A stretch of 64,000 bases of DNA from Coniella vitis (Eukaryota > Ascomycota > Sordariomycetes > Diaporthales > Schizoparmaceae), in contig WUJK01000001.1 of the NCBI GenBank assembly GCA_011317545.1, positions 3,577,001-3,641,000 on the forward strand, read 5' to 3'. The notes beneath the pieces are model-generated. The model saw nothing but the letters and a program-made list of their open reading frames with translations. It was not told where the DNA came from and did not search any database. A program made the position numbers and the translations under genes. This document shows positions 47,814 through 59,778 of the stretch, in pieces. Position 1 is the stretch's first letter. Each line of letters opens with the position of its first letter.

Positions 47814-49909
47814 TTAGCCCTCAATATGAGCCTTGGAGCCGCTTTGGCCCAGCAGCTCCAAGCATCGTTGAGCGAGGTTGACCACCTCACCCTCGTCGTC
47901 TTCCTCTGCCTCGTTGTCGCCGGTGTGAACCTGCTTGTTTGCAATTTGCCTTATCATCTCAACAACATCATCAGACTTGCCGATGAGGCCGATCAATTTC
48001 TTGTCCTCAGATTCGAGAAGCTGCAACAGCGTCCAAATGGCAATGTGTTGGAATGTGGGATCACCACTGCCAAGGAATCTTCCAAGGTATCCATGGATAC
48101 CACCGTTGGGTTCAGTCCATGCTTGAATAAAGATTGCATAGTCTCCCACTAATCTGTCATTAGATATGTGCCACCAAAGACGGATACAGGAATAAACATA
48201 CCTTTCGATGAGAGGTTCCCAAGCGCAGCAGCACTATTACCTTGAACCTCAATGCTCGACGACTGAGTGAGTGGTATCAAGACATCAAAAACACCCAAAT
48301 CAAGGAGATGAGTTTTGAGCTCATCACTCAGGGCCAACACCGCGATTGCCGCAGTCATTTCCGATTGTACTGCCACTGGGACATCCAGCACCAACTGTTT
48401 GCATTTTTGGACAGCCCCAGCCTCCAGAACAAGGGCCTTGTTGCGATCAGAGCTTGCAGCAAGGTTGCGAAGGGTCGAAATTGCGTGACACTGGATCTCC
48501 TCATTGTCGGTAGAACCAAGGAGGTCCACAAGTGGTTTCAAGAAGCCGGCTTCGATAATAGGAGATTCGTTCATTGGGTGTATCGAGATATTCCGGATGC
48601 ACGCCACCGCAGACAATATCAACGGTAGATAAGATGATTGAAGCAAGCGCAGCAAAGGACTGAGGCCATGAGACCGGACAATATCCAATTGGTACTTTTC
48701 ATCTGACGCCAGATTTCGCAGAGCCAGAGCAGCCTGACACTGGACTTTCGGAGACGAAGAATCCATGAGGTTGACTAGGGATTGGACGAGTTTCGGCTCA
48801 GTCTGCGCGAGTTTCCTGCGATTGTTTGCATCGACAGCAATATTGCTAAGTGCAGTCGTACAGTAATACTGCACGTCGACGTCGGGAGAGGAAAGGAGCT
48901 GGACGAGGACGGGTATAGCACCAGCGTTCACTAGTTGTTGGCGATTCTCATCTGTACCACATATCAGTTTGGAGACCATAACGGCAGTTCCTGGATTTGG
49001 ACCCAGCTCACCTGAGTGTGTCATGTTCAGCAATGCTCCTGTTGCATTCCTCTGCACACGCATGTCCCTGGACTTGGCCAACCGCGTAAGCGGGCCGAGA
49101 GCGCCAGACCTAGCAATCTTCGCCTTGTTCTCCTCATGCGTCGCAAGGTTTGTTATGCACCCCACAGCGTTACACTGAACTTCCACATTTGGCGAGAGCA
49201 TTTGTCGGATTAGGGGAGGAAGACCTCCAAGTTGCACGATCAAGACTTTGTTTTCCGCTACAGATAGTGTCAGATAACGATGCCTTAAGTATAATTCGAC
49301 GCGACGATAACTTACTGTTGACAGCAAGATTGCCCAGAGCTGCGCTAGCCGCTCGCTGAACCTCGATGTCAGAGCTTTGGAGTAGGAACAATATCGGCTC
49401 GAGAGTGTCGCGGTCGACTTCTCGAACATCTATCAATTACACGTTAGTAACCGTCATAGGTGGATTTTGTTCCCCATCATCAATCCGTCACTCTCGGTGG
49501 CGATCCTTGCGATTTCGAGCACAACAAAGAATATACACACCTCGCTCGGTAATCTCGGCGAACGTCAGGCTTGCGCTGCGCTGTAGGTCGATGTTGTCGG
49601 AGAAGACGAGGGTGCTTAGGGCTCGCAGAGGCTCGCCAGAGAAGAAGTCGGTTTCGCCGCGCTGTATAAGACATTCTCAGCCGCTGTGTAGAATGGATGA
49701 TAGAGAGTGGGACGCAAGAAATACATTTTCCAAGTATTGCAAGAGGTCAGCGACAGCCTCTCGCTCGCTGTCGGCGAGGACGGGCTCATACAGGCCATCG
49801 CGGGATTTAGCTGTGGTGTCGTTAGAATTAACATCGTGTCGCTACAAAGCAATGAGCAATCGGAAGATGATGCCATACCTCCACAACACACGGAGCTGCA
49901 GATGCCCAT
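47814..49909 (-). CDS. VAC8: Vacuolar armadillo-repeat protein Vac8
   Basis: Palmitoylated and myristoylated scaffold on the vacuole membrane, acting in vacuole inheritance, nucleus-vacuole contact and autophagy. Seven exons, in transcript order: 49909-49879, 49810-49725, 49661-49541, 49429-49316, 49257-49012, 48951-48202, 48148-47814. They give 560 residues, close to yeast Vac8 (578). All six introns are short and keep frame. The start MGICSSVCCG carries Gly2 for myristoylation and Cys4, Cys8 and Cys9 for palmitoylation. About eleven armadillo repeats follow, with recurring signatures ALGNLAVNTENK, VQCNAVGCITNLATHEENK, VQRNATGALLNMTHSDENR and ALSNIAVDANNR. The C-terminus has an acidic stretch (DNEAEEDDEGEV). 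Very strong identification. Confidence 0.97.
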
Positions 49910-51151
49910 TACGACGTTGGGCGTCGAATGTGGTCGACGTCAGCGATGAGGTTAAGCCGTGGGAAAGCTGTCGTGACTCGCACACTCAAGAGCTCGATTG
50001 TTGGGTCTCGGTCGTCCGGGGCCGCAAGGGACGTCGAGAAGCCGGCAGTGGGAGGGGGAAGCTGCTGTCAAAGGAAGGACTCAGGCAAGGATCGGATGCA
50101 TCTGTACGAAATGTTCGGGTCCAGGAGGACACTGCACCGGAGCGTACGTATGCGAAGATGGTGATGGAGGCGCCGTGTTTACGATGAGAAGTTGACGGAG
50201 GCCCAAGATTGTTGCAGTGTCATGCGTAAACCTTGGCTAGAGATAAACCAGTCGGAGCTTCCGTTCGTGTGGCCGGGAATTTGCTGCGTTACTGCACTGC
50301 AGTGCAGGGAAGTCTGGAAGGTACAAAGGCAGCCAGGGCATCTCCTTAGTGTAAATACCGCCGTCTGTAGCACGTTATCCGCAGCCCTGGCTTGCACCTT
50401 GTTGCACCTTGTTGCACCCTGAAAAGCAGCCCTTGCCGCCCTTGCCATGGAATGCTACAGTTCGCAGGTGCCACCAGCAGGCTGTCAAAAAGACAACCAC
50501 TTGATCTTAGACGCGCCATACGACAAGAAACAACCTCTCAAGCGATGTCTGTGTGACTTGAACCCCCGGTCGAGGCTGCATCTCTATCAGTTCCAGAGAT
50601 ATCCCATCTCATTTACCATTGGTCTCCTGCAGTTCTTACCATTGCTTCTGTTTTTGCTTGCCCTTTATGGAATTTTATGTACAATATACACAAATAATAG
50701 TCTTGCCCGCGACCATCTTGCTTTCCATTGAACAGGTGGGGATCACGACAGTAATAAATCAAGGATAAATCATGGTTAATGTGATCTGACCAGAGGAAAC
50801 TTCCAAGTCGTCCATAACAGGCTTTGTATACTTGCCCCACAGCCATATTGTCCTCGGAATGAATGTCATGCATAATTTGTTGTAGTTCTGCTTTGATGGT
50901 GGGAGATGAGGACGCACTAATATGGCAAATGCTATTTTGCCAGTATTAATGCTCATGATCAGATCCCAAGTAGCAATCCCGTATAGGTTGGAGGCTGTTC
51001 TGCCAATATTTCCATGGTGTTATACATGGCAGCCAAGCAAACTCTTGACTTCCAGCTGTTACTACAATAGTACAAACCTAGGTATCACTATGTATTGCAG
51101 ATCAAGTCCTCTGCCAGGTAGTCAGTCTGTCAGGTACTCCGCTTCTCTTCG

Positions 51152-51486
51152 GGCCTCATGCAGTGATATGCCAACTGGTTGGCTTGGTGTATGCAAGTGT
51201 CTTTAGAAAAGGTCAGGCTGCATTAGAGTTGATTAATAGCAAGCAACTCCTAACAAGAGATTAGCAGTTAGACATATCATAACAGACATGCAATATACTG
51301 ACTCAAAACCTCAGAACACATTGGTGTCAGTGACTGATAGCTTTTGATATCTCACATGCAAAAAGAAGGTCCAATTTAACTTCAGCACCTCCACAGCACC
51401 CTCCCAGTGTGGATAACTACCCTGATCCACTAGACAGTCTCTAAATCACTAACCTAAGCAGCAGCCAGGGCAGCCTCCTAGGCCTG
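51152..51486. other. CpG-free block, possible decayed repeat
   Basis: 335 bp without a single CG dinucleotide, followed after one CG by about another 90 bp with none. Neighbouring sequence has CG every 10-30 bases. No terminal repeats or open frame seen. The pattern fits deamination of a methylated or RIP-mutated repeat, but no copy exists in the window to compare. Confidence 0.6.
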
Positions 51487-51786
51487 CGCACCCAGCACTA
51501 TCTTATCTCTGATAATGACCTTGAAACCCCCCAGCCCATTACTCACCATTGCTTGCAGGTTGCAGGCCTACTAACTGCTACGACGGGAAAGTGTCACAAG
51601 CCCACAGGCCAGGAACACAGGACATCTGGACACTGCTCAAGCTGCCGACGACAAGCGACATCACATCACTGACATTGGTTGGAATGGCCTGCAAGAGGGA
51701 GCAAGACGACTCAGGCTGCCACTTGACTACTGCCACCGTCACATACATTGTACTATAGTACGACCTCAAACGGCATCGCCTTTTAA

Positions 51787-51798
51787 CCCCCCCCCCCC
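51787..51798. repeat. 12-C homopolymer
   Basis: Run of twelve C followed by A and four more C, in the SNF4 upstream region. Such runs are prone to length error in sequencing. Confidence 0.9.
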
Positions 51799-52287
51799 AC
51801 CCCAAGTGGGCGGCGCCCTCAATCGCTGCCTCCTCTTTGCTTCAGCACCTTTGCGCCTGACCTCGCCGTCAACACCACTCGCCAGCGTTGGACTCGCTGA
51901 TTCTGGCACCGCCCGCTACTGCACAGGAGGATTCTTGGAGCGGGTGACCCTGTGAGCCTGAGCTTTGCCGGTTCTCCAAATTCCTGTCAAGCGCCACACC
52001 ACAACACACCAACACACCAACACAACCACCCACCGGTTTCGACGAGCCAAGCCGGCCCAACCAAGGTAGAGGCAGAGAGGCTCCCAACGCCCTACCACCA
52101 CTCGGAAACGCTTCCAGCGCCTCCCGTGGCCAGGACGGTGGGCGAAAGCACGAGGCTTTGTGTGCAGTCTGAGACTAGTTCTCAAGCCAGGCATAGGCAC
52201 TCCCCCCCCCGGCCCCAAACTTCTTTCTTCTATGCGCCTTGGCCCAGCCAGCCCGAGCTTGTTGTGCCGCCAGAAGCTCTTTTTAAG

Positions 52288-54021
52288 ATGGCCGACCCCG
52301 CGAACGCCAGCGACAATGGCTCATTGCCAGGCAACCCGCCCGCCGCCGTCGCGAGACACCCGGGTCACGAGCTCCCCTTCGTAACGCCGTCCACGTACCT
52401 GCACCTGCGCACTCCCACTGCGGGTACCCCTAGGCCTATACTCGCCAGTAGTGCTGCCCAGGCGACGCAGAGTCACGCGATTCCTCCAGAGAAGCCCCCC
52501 ATGACGCCGCTGGACAGAGATCAAGTGCAGGGCCTGGTAAGCAATGACATCTTCCATTCACTCTTTCGGTCTTCTCTAAGGCCCTACTCCCGTCTCGTAC
52601 TTGTCTTGATGGCCCCTTGCCCGGTGTCTGCGTATAGGAGTGGACGATCGTTGGCTCAAGGCACCCAGAGCCCCTCTCTTGCTCTCACCGGCTGTCAGTC
52701 CTACGTCGGCGAGGCTTCTGCTGGCCCTGCCCAGGCGGTCGTGTGCTGCGCGGCTGCGCGAGCTGCATGCTGGTGCGGGGTACCATTATGTGAACCACTC
52801 TAGGCGTGGTATGCACAAGCAAGCAGACGAGGGCCATGTACTGTGTCTCGCATATTTCTGTATTGCAGACAAACAGACGGGCGGGCGAGCGGGCGGACAA
52901 GAAGAAGTATAAACAAAGGACGCAGTAACTGACTGACTGTTTGCTAAACTACCAGACGGCTATCCGCGAGTTTCTCAAAGTTCGGACTAGCTACGATGTC
53001 CTGCCACTCTCGTTCCGGCTTATCATCCTCGACAACGATCTCCCTATACGCACATGTGTGAACATCTTGATGCAGAATAGTACGTTACCAGATCATCCTT
53101 GCGAAATTTTGAGTGGAGGCGCTGACGGACGGCTGGGAAGACATCGTCTCGGCTCCATTATGGGACTCCAAAACGTCGACATTCGCAGGTCTTTTGACCA
53201 GTACCGACTTCATCAACGTCATACAATATTACCTGCAGTTCCCCGAAAAGATTGAAGAGGTGGAAAAGTTCCGTCTCAGTAGTCTGAGAGGTATAGCTTC
53301 AGATCCCGATCCCAGTAGACACAGGGGCGATGCTAATCAGTTCGTTCTGGGATTAGACATTGAGAAAGCGCTTGGCGTGGCCCCGCTCGAGACGGTGTCG
53401 GTCCATCCGGGTCGACCTCTTTACGAAGCGTGTCGGCGCATGTTGCAGACGAGAGCGCGCAGAATCCCCCTGGTCGATTTTGACGATGAGACTGGGCGCG
53501 AATCGGTTGTCAGCGTCATCACACAATACCGAATACTTAAGTTCATCGCCGTGAACAACGAGAAGAACACGACGCTTCTGCGGAAGACGCTCAGAGACAT
53601 TAAGCTGGGGACGTACAAGGACCTTGCTACAGCGACTATGAGTAGCTCGGTGCTAGATGTCATTCAACTCATGGTACAGTACAATATCTCAGCAGTCCCC
53701 ATTTTAGATCGCCAGGGCCATGTCATGAACGTCTTCGAGGCGGTCGATGTCATTCCATGCATCAAGGGCGGCGCCTACGATGAGTTGAGCGAATCCGTTG
53801 GAGATGCCTTGTGCCGGAGATCAGACGACTTTCAAGGCATCTACACGTGTACAGATGAGGACCGACTCGACTCGATTTTCGATACAGTCCGAAAGTCACG
53901 TGTCCACCGCTTGATTGTGGTTGACGACGATAACAAGCTCCGTGGCATTATTTCACTTTCCGACATCCTCAAATACGTCTTGATACATGGTGAGGCGGAT
54001 CATCTGCCCCAAGAGGCGTAG
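52288..54021 (+). CDS. SNF4: AMPK/SNF1 complex gamma subunit Snf4
   Basis: Nucleotide-sensing subunit of the Snf1 kinase, controlling glucose derepression and energy responses. Exons 52288-52536, 52956-53079 and 53141-54021 give 417 residues. Junctions read DQVQGLTAIREFLKVRTSYD and ILMQNNIVSAPLWDSKTS, both standard for Snf4. Four CBS motifs follow one another from about residue 95 to 410: SAPLWDSKTSTFAGLLTSTD, RRIPLVDFDD, ISAVPILDRQG, HRLIVVDDDNKLRGIISLSD. The N-terminal 75 residues are Pro/Ala-rich and not part of the yeast protein. The first intron is 419 bp, much longer than any other in the window, and separates the N-terminal extension from the conserved core. The start at 52288 follows an in-frame open stretch without earlier ATG of good context. 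Confidence 0.97.
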
Positions 54022-55195
54022 TGCTACGAGGATGCAATCCCAAGTTTGGAGGGCACCGTTTGTTCGCAAACATTGGCAATTTCTGTATTTGAAAGCATTT
54101 ACAGGGCGTTCTAGGAGGATGGGCATAGGGCGGCAGGAAGGATCTGGGAAATGGAGGCTGGCTGCATAAGGCGTCGTACGTCGGGTTTGTCCTGTTGGAC
54201 GGAATAGAGGCTTGGACAAGACCTTCAAGATAAGGAAGCTACCCACTGGGACGGTCATTGTGGCTCGGCAGGCGCAACGGAACGAGCCCAAATAGGTACT
54301 CCGTGACAGGCGATTAAGCGGTAATGCGCGAACTCGGAGTGCCGCATTGTGGCGCGACATGCGGGGACGTGCCCGGGGTAGCTAGCTGGCTTTATCATCG
54401 CGATCATGAACCTCTGCTTGCTCCGTGTCTGGGGACCTTGTATGGACAAGACGATACGATACGGGTTGTCTAGGTACCACCACAGACGAGGGCCAAAATG
54501 CGACACGGGATTCCCACGAGTTCCAAGTGCGGGTTTTATGACAACCGTCCTCAACCGTGTCTGACGCAGATAGCCCAGGCGTCATGCAGTCTACCGGTAT
54601 CACAACGTCTCAGGCCGGACCGTATCCATGTGTCTGGGCGTGAACCAAGTCACACAAATCCCAGCACCGCCAAGTGGGCTGAGTTGATAAATGGAAGGGA
54701 AAGGACGGCTGGGTAAAGCAGCAGCACCATCACCACCAGGCAGGTCATGGCAGGGACGACGACATTCTGTTAAGTTGGAAGTTGAGACCTCTATCAATCG
54801 GTACCTGCGCTTTCTGTCTCCTGTGTCGTGCGTCAGAGGCTCTTGTGTTGCCAGTGATCTCTGTTTGTGGCTGCATCTCCATCGACATCTGCGTGGCGGT
54901 CCACCTCCTTGGCTTTGTTAATCAACCCTATGTGGAACTATCGTCCTTTTTGATGAGAACTGCGCTCACATCGATTTTGTCTTCAATTACTGGCTAAACC
55001 TTCTTTTTTTTTTTTTTGGCCACCTTTATGAGAACATGATTTTGGATGTGGCACATTCAGGGAAATCACAACATACCCGAAATATTGACCTTGTTCGATC
55101 GTTGAGGAATTGCATGCGCTTTCTAATTGACCCGCGTTGGATTTCAGCCAACGAGGAATAACCACTGCAGCTGCATTGCTCTAGATTTGATCAAG
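54022..55195. other. Intergenic region between SNF4 and RhoGAP genes
   Basis: No gene recognised. It contains a T-run at about 55003-55017 and short open frames without domains. The right part is the RhoGAP promoter and leader. Confidence 0.5.
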
Positions 55196-58100
55196 ATGGT
55201 GAGGGATTCACGACAGGCCGTCACGCCAGATCTCCAGCCTAGACCATCTGCTTCCACCGCCTTCTTCACTCGTTCGGCGCGCACCGTCGATAAGGGCTCA
55301 AGCGGTGTTCGAAGCAGCGCGACATGGACCTCGACCAGCGGCGACTTGGGAGGGATGTCTGACACAGACGAAATTCGCGATCGCGAGGAATTCGTGGCTG
55401 AGTACAACCGGCTCGCCCAGAAAGTCCGTCTTGTCTCTCTCATTCTGGCGTACGTTGGCATACTAACATGCGCACCAAAGCATGGCATTCGCCCATTGGT
55501 CCCCGACAACCCGCAAAGCCTCGGCGTACGTCTCCAGAACAAGTTGATGAGAAATCTGAGAAATTAATGGACTGCTCTAACGGTGCAGTAACAGGCAATG
55601 GGCATTGATCACAAACGCGGGTGGTTCTCGCGGACCTTCAGACGAACCTCTAGCCAGTCTACAGAAGCCAGTGTCCGCCGTCAACGCAGTCTCGGTCATA
55701 TTGCGACACATGTTGCTCATCCCAAAAAAGACAGTCTCAAGGACCAGGATTTGCAGGGGCTGGTAAGGCTATGTGGAAAGAGTTTTCTCTACCTTCCCCC
55801 AGAATATGCTCCCGGTTCGCTGGTCCTCCCTACCTGTTTTCGCGCTGCTGCGCAATACCTTGTCCAACATGGTCAGTCAAACCAGCAAGCCCTTCCATTA
55901 TTGTCTCGACACTCTCTGATTACAATCTCCAGCTCCTGAGACTCGAGGTGTCTTTCGGATTCCGGGTTCTGTTCGCGTTGTGAACGAGCTCTATGAGTTC
56001 TACTGTGCAGAGCAGGCTGACGGCGACATTGCGAATACCGTCCGAAGTCCAAATCTGCCCACACACATCACTCTGGGAATACATGATGTCGCCTCGTGTT
56101 TCAAGAAGTTTCTCTCGGGTCTACCAGGCGGGATCCTTGGCTCATTGTCTCTGTTTGACGCCTTGGTTGCAATCAATAGTCAACTCTTCTCTGACCCTGA
56201 ATTCAGCAGAACCAAACAGAGCAAGATCCGTGCACGCCTAATAGCACTCGCTGTTGGCACCCTGAGATCGCAATTCAGGAGAGAGCTGATCTGCGCTGTG
56301 TTTGGCCTTCTTTGCCTGCTAGGTCGAGCTGCCGAAGTGGCTCCCCGAGAGGATGAGGCGGGCCACCCACTGCCGACTTCTGATTTGATGGGGTACAATG
56401 CTCTTGGAATTGTATTCGGCCCGCTCCTTGTCGGCGAGATGCTGGGGTCTTACAAAGTCAAGCTCGCAGATCCCAGTGCTGGGCTTTTTCTCGTCCCCGA
56501 AAGCCCATCGCCCAAGGCCAAGAAGAAGAAACAGAAGGAGCCCGTCGATGAGCTACAGCAACCGTTCTTAGAAGTTGACAAGATACACGTTGCGAACGAT
56601 ATTACGGAAATGTTGATCACCAACTGGAGGGATGTCGTCAGACAGATGAAGAACATCGAACAAAGTATGACCACAGAGCTTCTTCGACTGCATCGTCCAA
56701 CTTCAGTGGCGCCGGATGATGGGTTCAATCATACAGGTAGTGCCGGAAGGTCCTCAGATGCCGATGCAATTACCCGAAGGAAAACGTGTAAATGGGACGA
56801 AACCAAAACCTCTTCGCGCCAAACATACCGGTGTAAGCCTGGGCTAGAAGATCACAAACCAAGCCATGGAACACCTTATCCACGTACGTGTCGATATTGC
56901 CATCCTCACAATGGGCCGATACTAACACCGCGAGTGTAGGAAGCGTTTCTTTCCAGCAGAAGCACGGTAACCCTGACAGGCTATCGATACGGAAAACACG
57001 ACACGAATCCCCAGTCAAGCCTGCGGCCTCGCATCGGTTAGCTGCAAAACCATCTAGTTTGGAACATTTGGAAGAACCTTATATTCGTGGAAAGGCCGTA
57101 GTTACCGAATCATTGTCGTCACCACGAAAGAGCTCTCTCAAAAAGCCCAACAATAGGTCCTCGAATGTGCCTGCGAATTATAGTCCTGTCACGGTTGAGA
57201 AATTATCCTTTTCAAACACAGACTTGAGCCCTGCGATATCACCACCTGCGAGCCCCATGTCCGGGTCGGCGAAGAATAGGCCTGGTGCGCGAGGTTCAAA
57301 ATCCCCAACACCAGAGCCTCTGAGAACCACACTATACGAACGCCAAGAGCATGGGGCTTCTCAGAGATGTAGATCCGACACAGTTTCAACTGGTCAGGAT
57401 ATGCGGGCTCCTAAGGCGCTCAGTCAGGTAGATGGGTCTCCGGAAAGACCAAAACCACTGCACGATCCGGATGCAACGGTCCTGTATCAAGTTGGCCGTG
57501 GGGTAAGGATACTAAGAGCACCATCAACCGTCATGTCACAACCAAAAGTTGTGGAGAGTTATTCACAAAGCAGTCAAGCCAGAATTTCGTCATCTGTCCG
57601 AAAACTGTCTACACAGGACTCGGACCGCTCAGATACTGTGGCGGACGAGCGGACGGCTGGTACCCCTCACCCATTGCTCAAACCCAGCCCAATATCTCCT
57701 GACCAAATGGATGGGATATCCGACTACATCTTGACGGGAATTCCGTGCTGTAAATCACATGGAGATCCAAACACCGGCCTGATTATGCTAAAAGGGGACA
57801 AGAAAACTCCAGATTTATCCACACCACTTCCAGGAAGATTGTCCCACCAACAAAAGGTGCTGGTCAAGAAGAATGTACAACCTAAGAGCTTCCCGACAAT
57901 GGAAGCACAGGAATCAGTGAGCCACAGTGCAGAACGTCAAGCTGACATCGAGTCGAGTGCCAGCAAGGTCAAAGGCTTAGCAGCAATGTTTGACAGTGCC
58001 GCCCAAGCCTCTTCCTTCGTCCCAACCCCCGGCGGCCTCGTGCAGAAAAAGCGAAGAGATGATGTTAGAGTCGTCTCTCCCTATATGCGGAATCCATTGC

Positions 58101-59149
58101 CACGCGCGTCACTTATGCCTGAGTCACCAATGTCGGCACCGGTCCCCTTGACCAAATGCTCGAGGATCAGCATCACACTAGAAACACCTAGGGAACAATA
58201 TGAACACGATCAAAAGGTACAAATTGGACGTGGTTTGGTTTCTGTGGGCAACATCAGGCAAAGTGGACTTCGGCGCAAGGTGTTGCCGGAGAAGAAAGAA
58301 GCATCGCAATACTCGGTGCGACCATCCTTCGTGTCGTCCAGAGCAACCACGCCTTCTCGACTGCCTGTCAGGAAAAAAGGGTCTGATCCTAGCTCAGCAC
58401 CTCTACCACAATTTGATGGTACCTTCAAGTCCAACAGTTTTGCAAGACGATCTGGCCAACAACAACTTCATTCGAGTCCGACTCCTTACTCCAGGACCAG
58501 CGAAGGCTATCGAGTGACCGCGCCATTATCCAAGTCAAGCCCACCAACCGGTAATCCAGGAAAGCAACTTCTCAGCACAGCTTCCACTTCTTCCTGCTTA
58601 AGCGTGCGGCAGAGTCGTAACCCCTCCTTCCTGCACGATCAGATCCGCAGCCTTAGGTCGGAGCTCTCAGCCAAAACCGAAGGCTTTGCGCAACTTCTAC
58701 TTGAGCTTGAAGAAGTCAAGAGAGCGAAGGAACTCAGCAATGATGGCCTGCGTGGGGACCTAGACCGGGCTAGGGCAGACACAAGCCAATGGAGGAGCCG
58801 AGCTGAGCGGGCGGAGAGAAGGATTCTCGATTTGGAGCGGTTGCATTTACGCATGAAAAGCACAAACGGTTCTAGAAACATTCATCACGACTACCGAGCG
58901 GAAAACACATACCATCCCGCAAATCACGGCTCCGTGAACATGAGCAGCGATACCGGCTTGGCGCAACCACCGGGTGTGCGGATGAATCAGAGTCTTAGAA
59001 GGACGTCAGCCTCCTATTCAAGAAATGCCAGCGGCGCGGACAGCGTCAGTGGAACCTTTTCAGAGTGTTCTTCAAGCACAGTGGTCAGAAATGCCGGTGC
59101 TGAGGATAGTGAGCTGTGTGATGGTAGGCCTTGGGAGGAGGCTCTGTGA
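55196..59149 (+). CDS. Large RhoGAP-domain protein
   Basis: Predicted GTPase-activating protein for Rho-type GTPases, likely acting in polarity or cytoskeleton control. Exons 55196-55423, 55481-55525, 55595-55871, 55933-56883 and 56940-59149 give 1236 residues. The RhoGAP domain covers about residues 150-410: PETRGVFRIPGSVRVVNELY contains the arginine finger (R192), then LPTHITLGIHDVASCFKKFL, LPGGILGSLSLFDAL and NALGIVFGPLLVG. A long Ser/Pro-rich region follows, and a coiled coil lies at about 1064-1141 (QIRSLRSELSAKTEGFAQLL onward). Upstream, EYNRLAQKHGIRPLVPDN spans intron 1, which is 57 bp, free of in-frame stops and has a GTCCGT donor, so it could be retained. The substrate GTPase is not evident. 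Confidence 0.9.
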
Positions 59150-59778
59150 GCTCAGCGAACTTGCTTCGGCAGCTTCGATCGATTATAGCTTCTGAGACTT
59201 TACAATCACAGGCATGACTTGGTGTCTTGAGCATAATGATATGGAAATGACCGAGGGCTTTGCATAAAATACACCCAATACTGCCTCGTTCGCGGTGTGG
59301 CATTGAGCATACGGAGCCTAGGGGCTGAGTAGTTGGATTGAGGCAAGGAGTCATCGCTAACCTTTACAGGGCATAATAAACTTAGCTTAGACCGGAGGTA
59401 GGCAGAAAATACATACACACAATCCATGGCATTCAGAAAGACGAGTCAAGTTCTTACGTAATGAGCCAGATTTCAGCACTGCGTGCATTAAGGAGCCAGA
59501 ATGACAACCTCGCATCTAAGCGATCTTGACGGATTCTCAGACTTCAAGAGACGAGGTCTGCCATGAGATTTGCCGGATATGTGGTGATACCGCGACCGTT
59601 GCCGCTCTTCATATAAGATAAAGAGATCTATCCTATCCTATCCTAACCTATCCTATCCTATGCCATGTATCGATCCCCCCTATCGTTTTCGGCAGAACAC
59701 CATGCAATATTTCAATCTGAAGCCTGTCACCCCAAAAATCGACGAACAAACCACCAGTCGAGTAAAATCCCACAGTCA
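59150..59778. other. Convergent intergenic region, RhoGAP and PhoD-like
   Basis: Holds two 3' UTRs and a TCCTA pentanucleotide tract at 59628-59661. No gene recognised. Confidence 0.5.
59628..59661. repeat. Imperfect TCCTA pentanucleotide tract
   Basis: About six CTATC/TCCTA units with one variant unit (TAACC) in the middle, between the RhoGAP and PhoD-like genes. Confidence 0.8.

Larger units (their letters stand above)
49910..52287. other. 2.4-kb divergent intergenic region, VAC8 (-) and SNF4 (+)
   Basis: Contains the promoters of both genes. The central part (about 50.6-51.5 kb) is AT-richer, includes a CpG-free block (51152-51486), a perfect 12-bp palindrome GTACTATAGTAC (51750-51761) and a 12-C run (51787-51798). 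The last 400 bp are C-rich, as expected of a leader. Short open frames show no domain. Confidence 0.6.

Noticed and set aside
49366..50187. 273-codon plus-strand open frame
   Set aside because: Lies across the VAC8 exons on the other strand, whose seven-exon chain is strongly supported; the frame has no domain.
50447..50956. Small open frames on both strands with hydrophobic stretches
   Set aside because: No family match and located in an AT-richer intergenic patch; could be transposon remains but cannot be supported.
51952..52287. N-terminal extension of SNF4 upstream of the ATG at 52288
   Set aside because: Frame is open but C-rich, lacks a well-placed ATG and looks like leader sequence.
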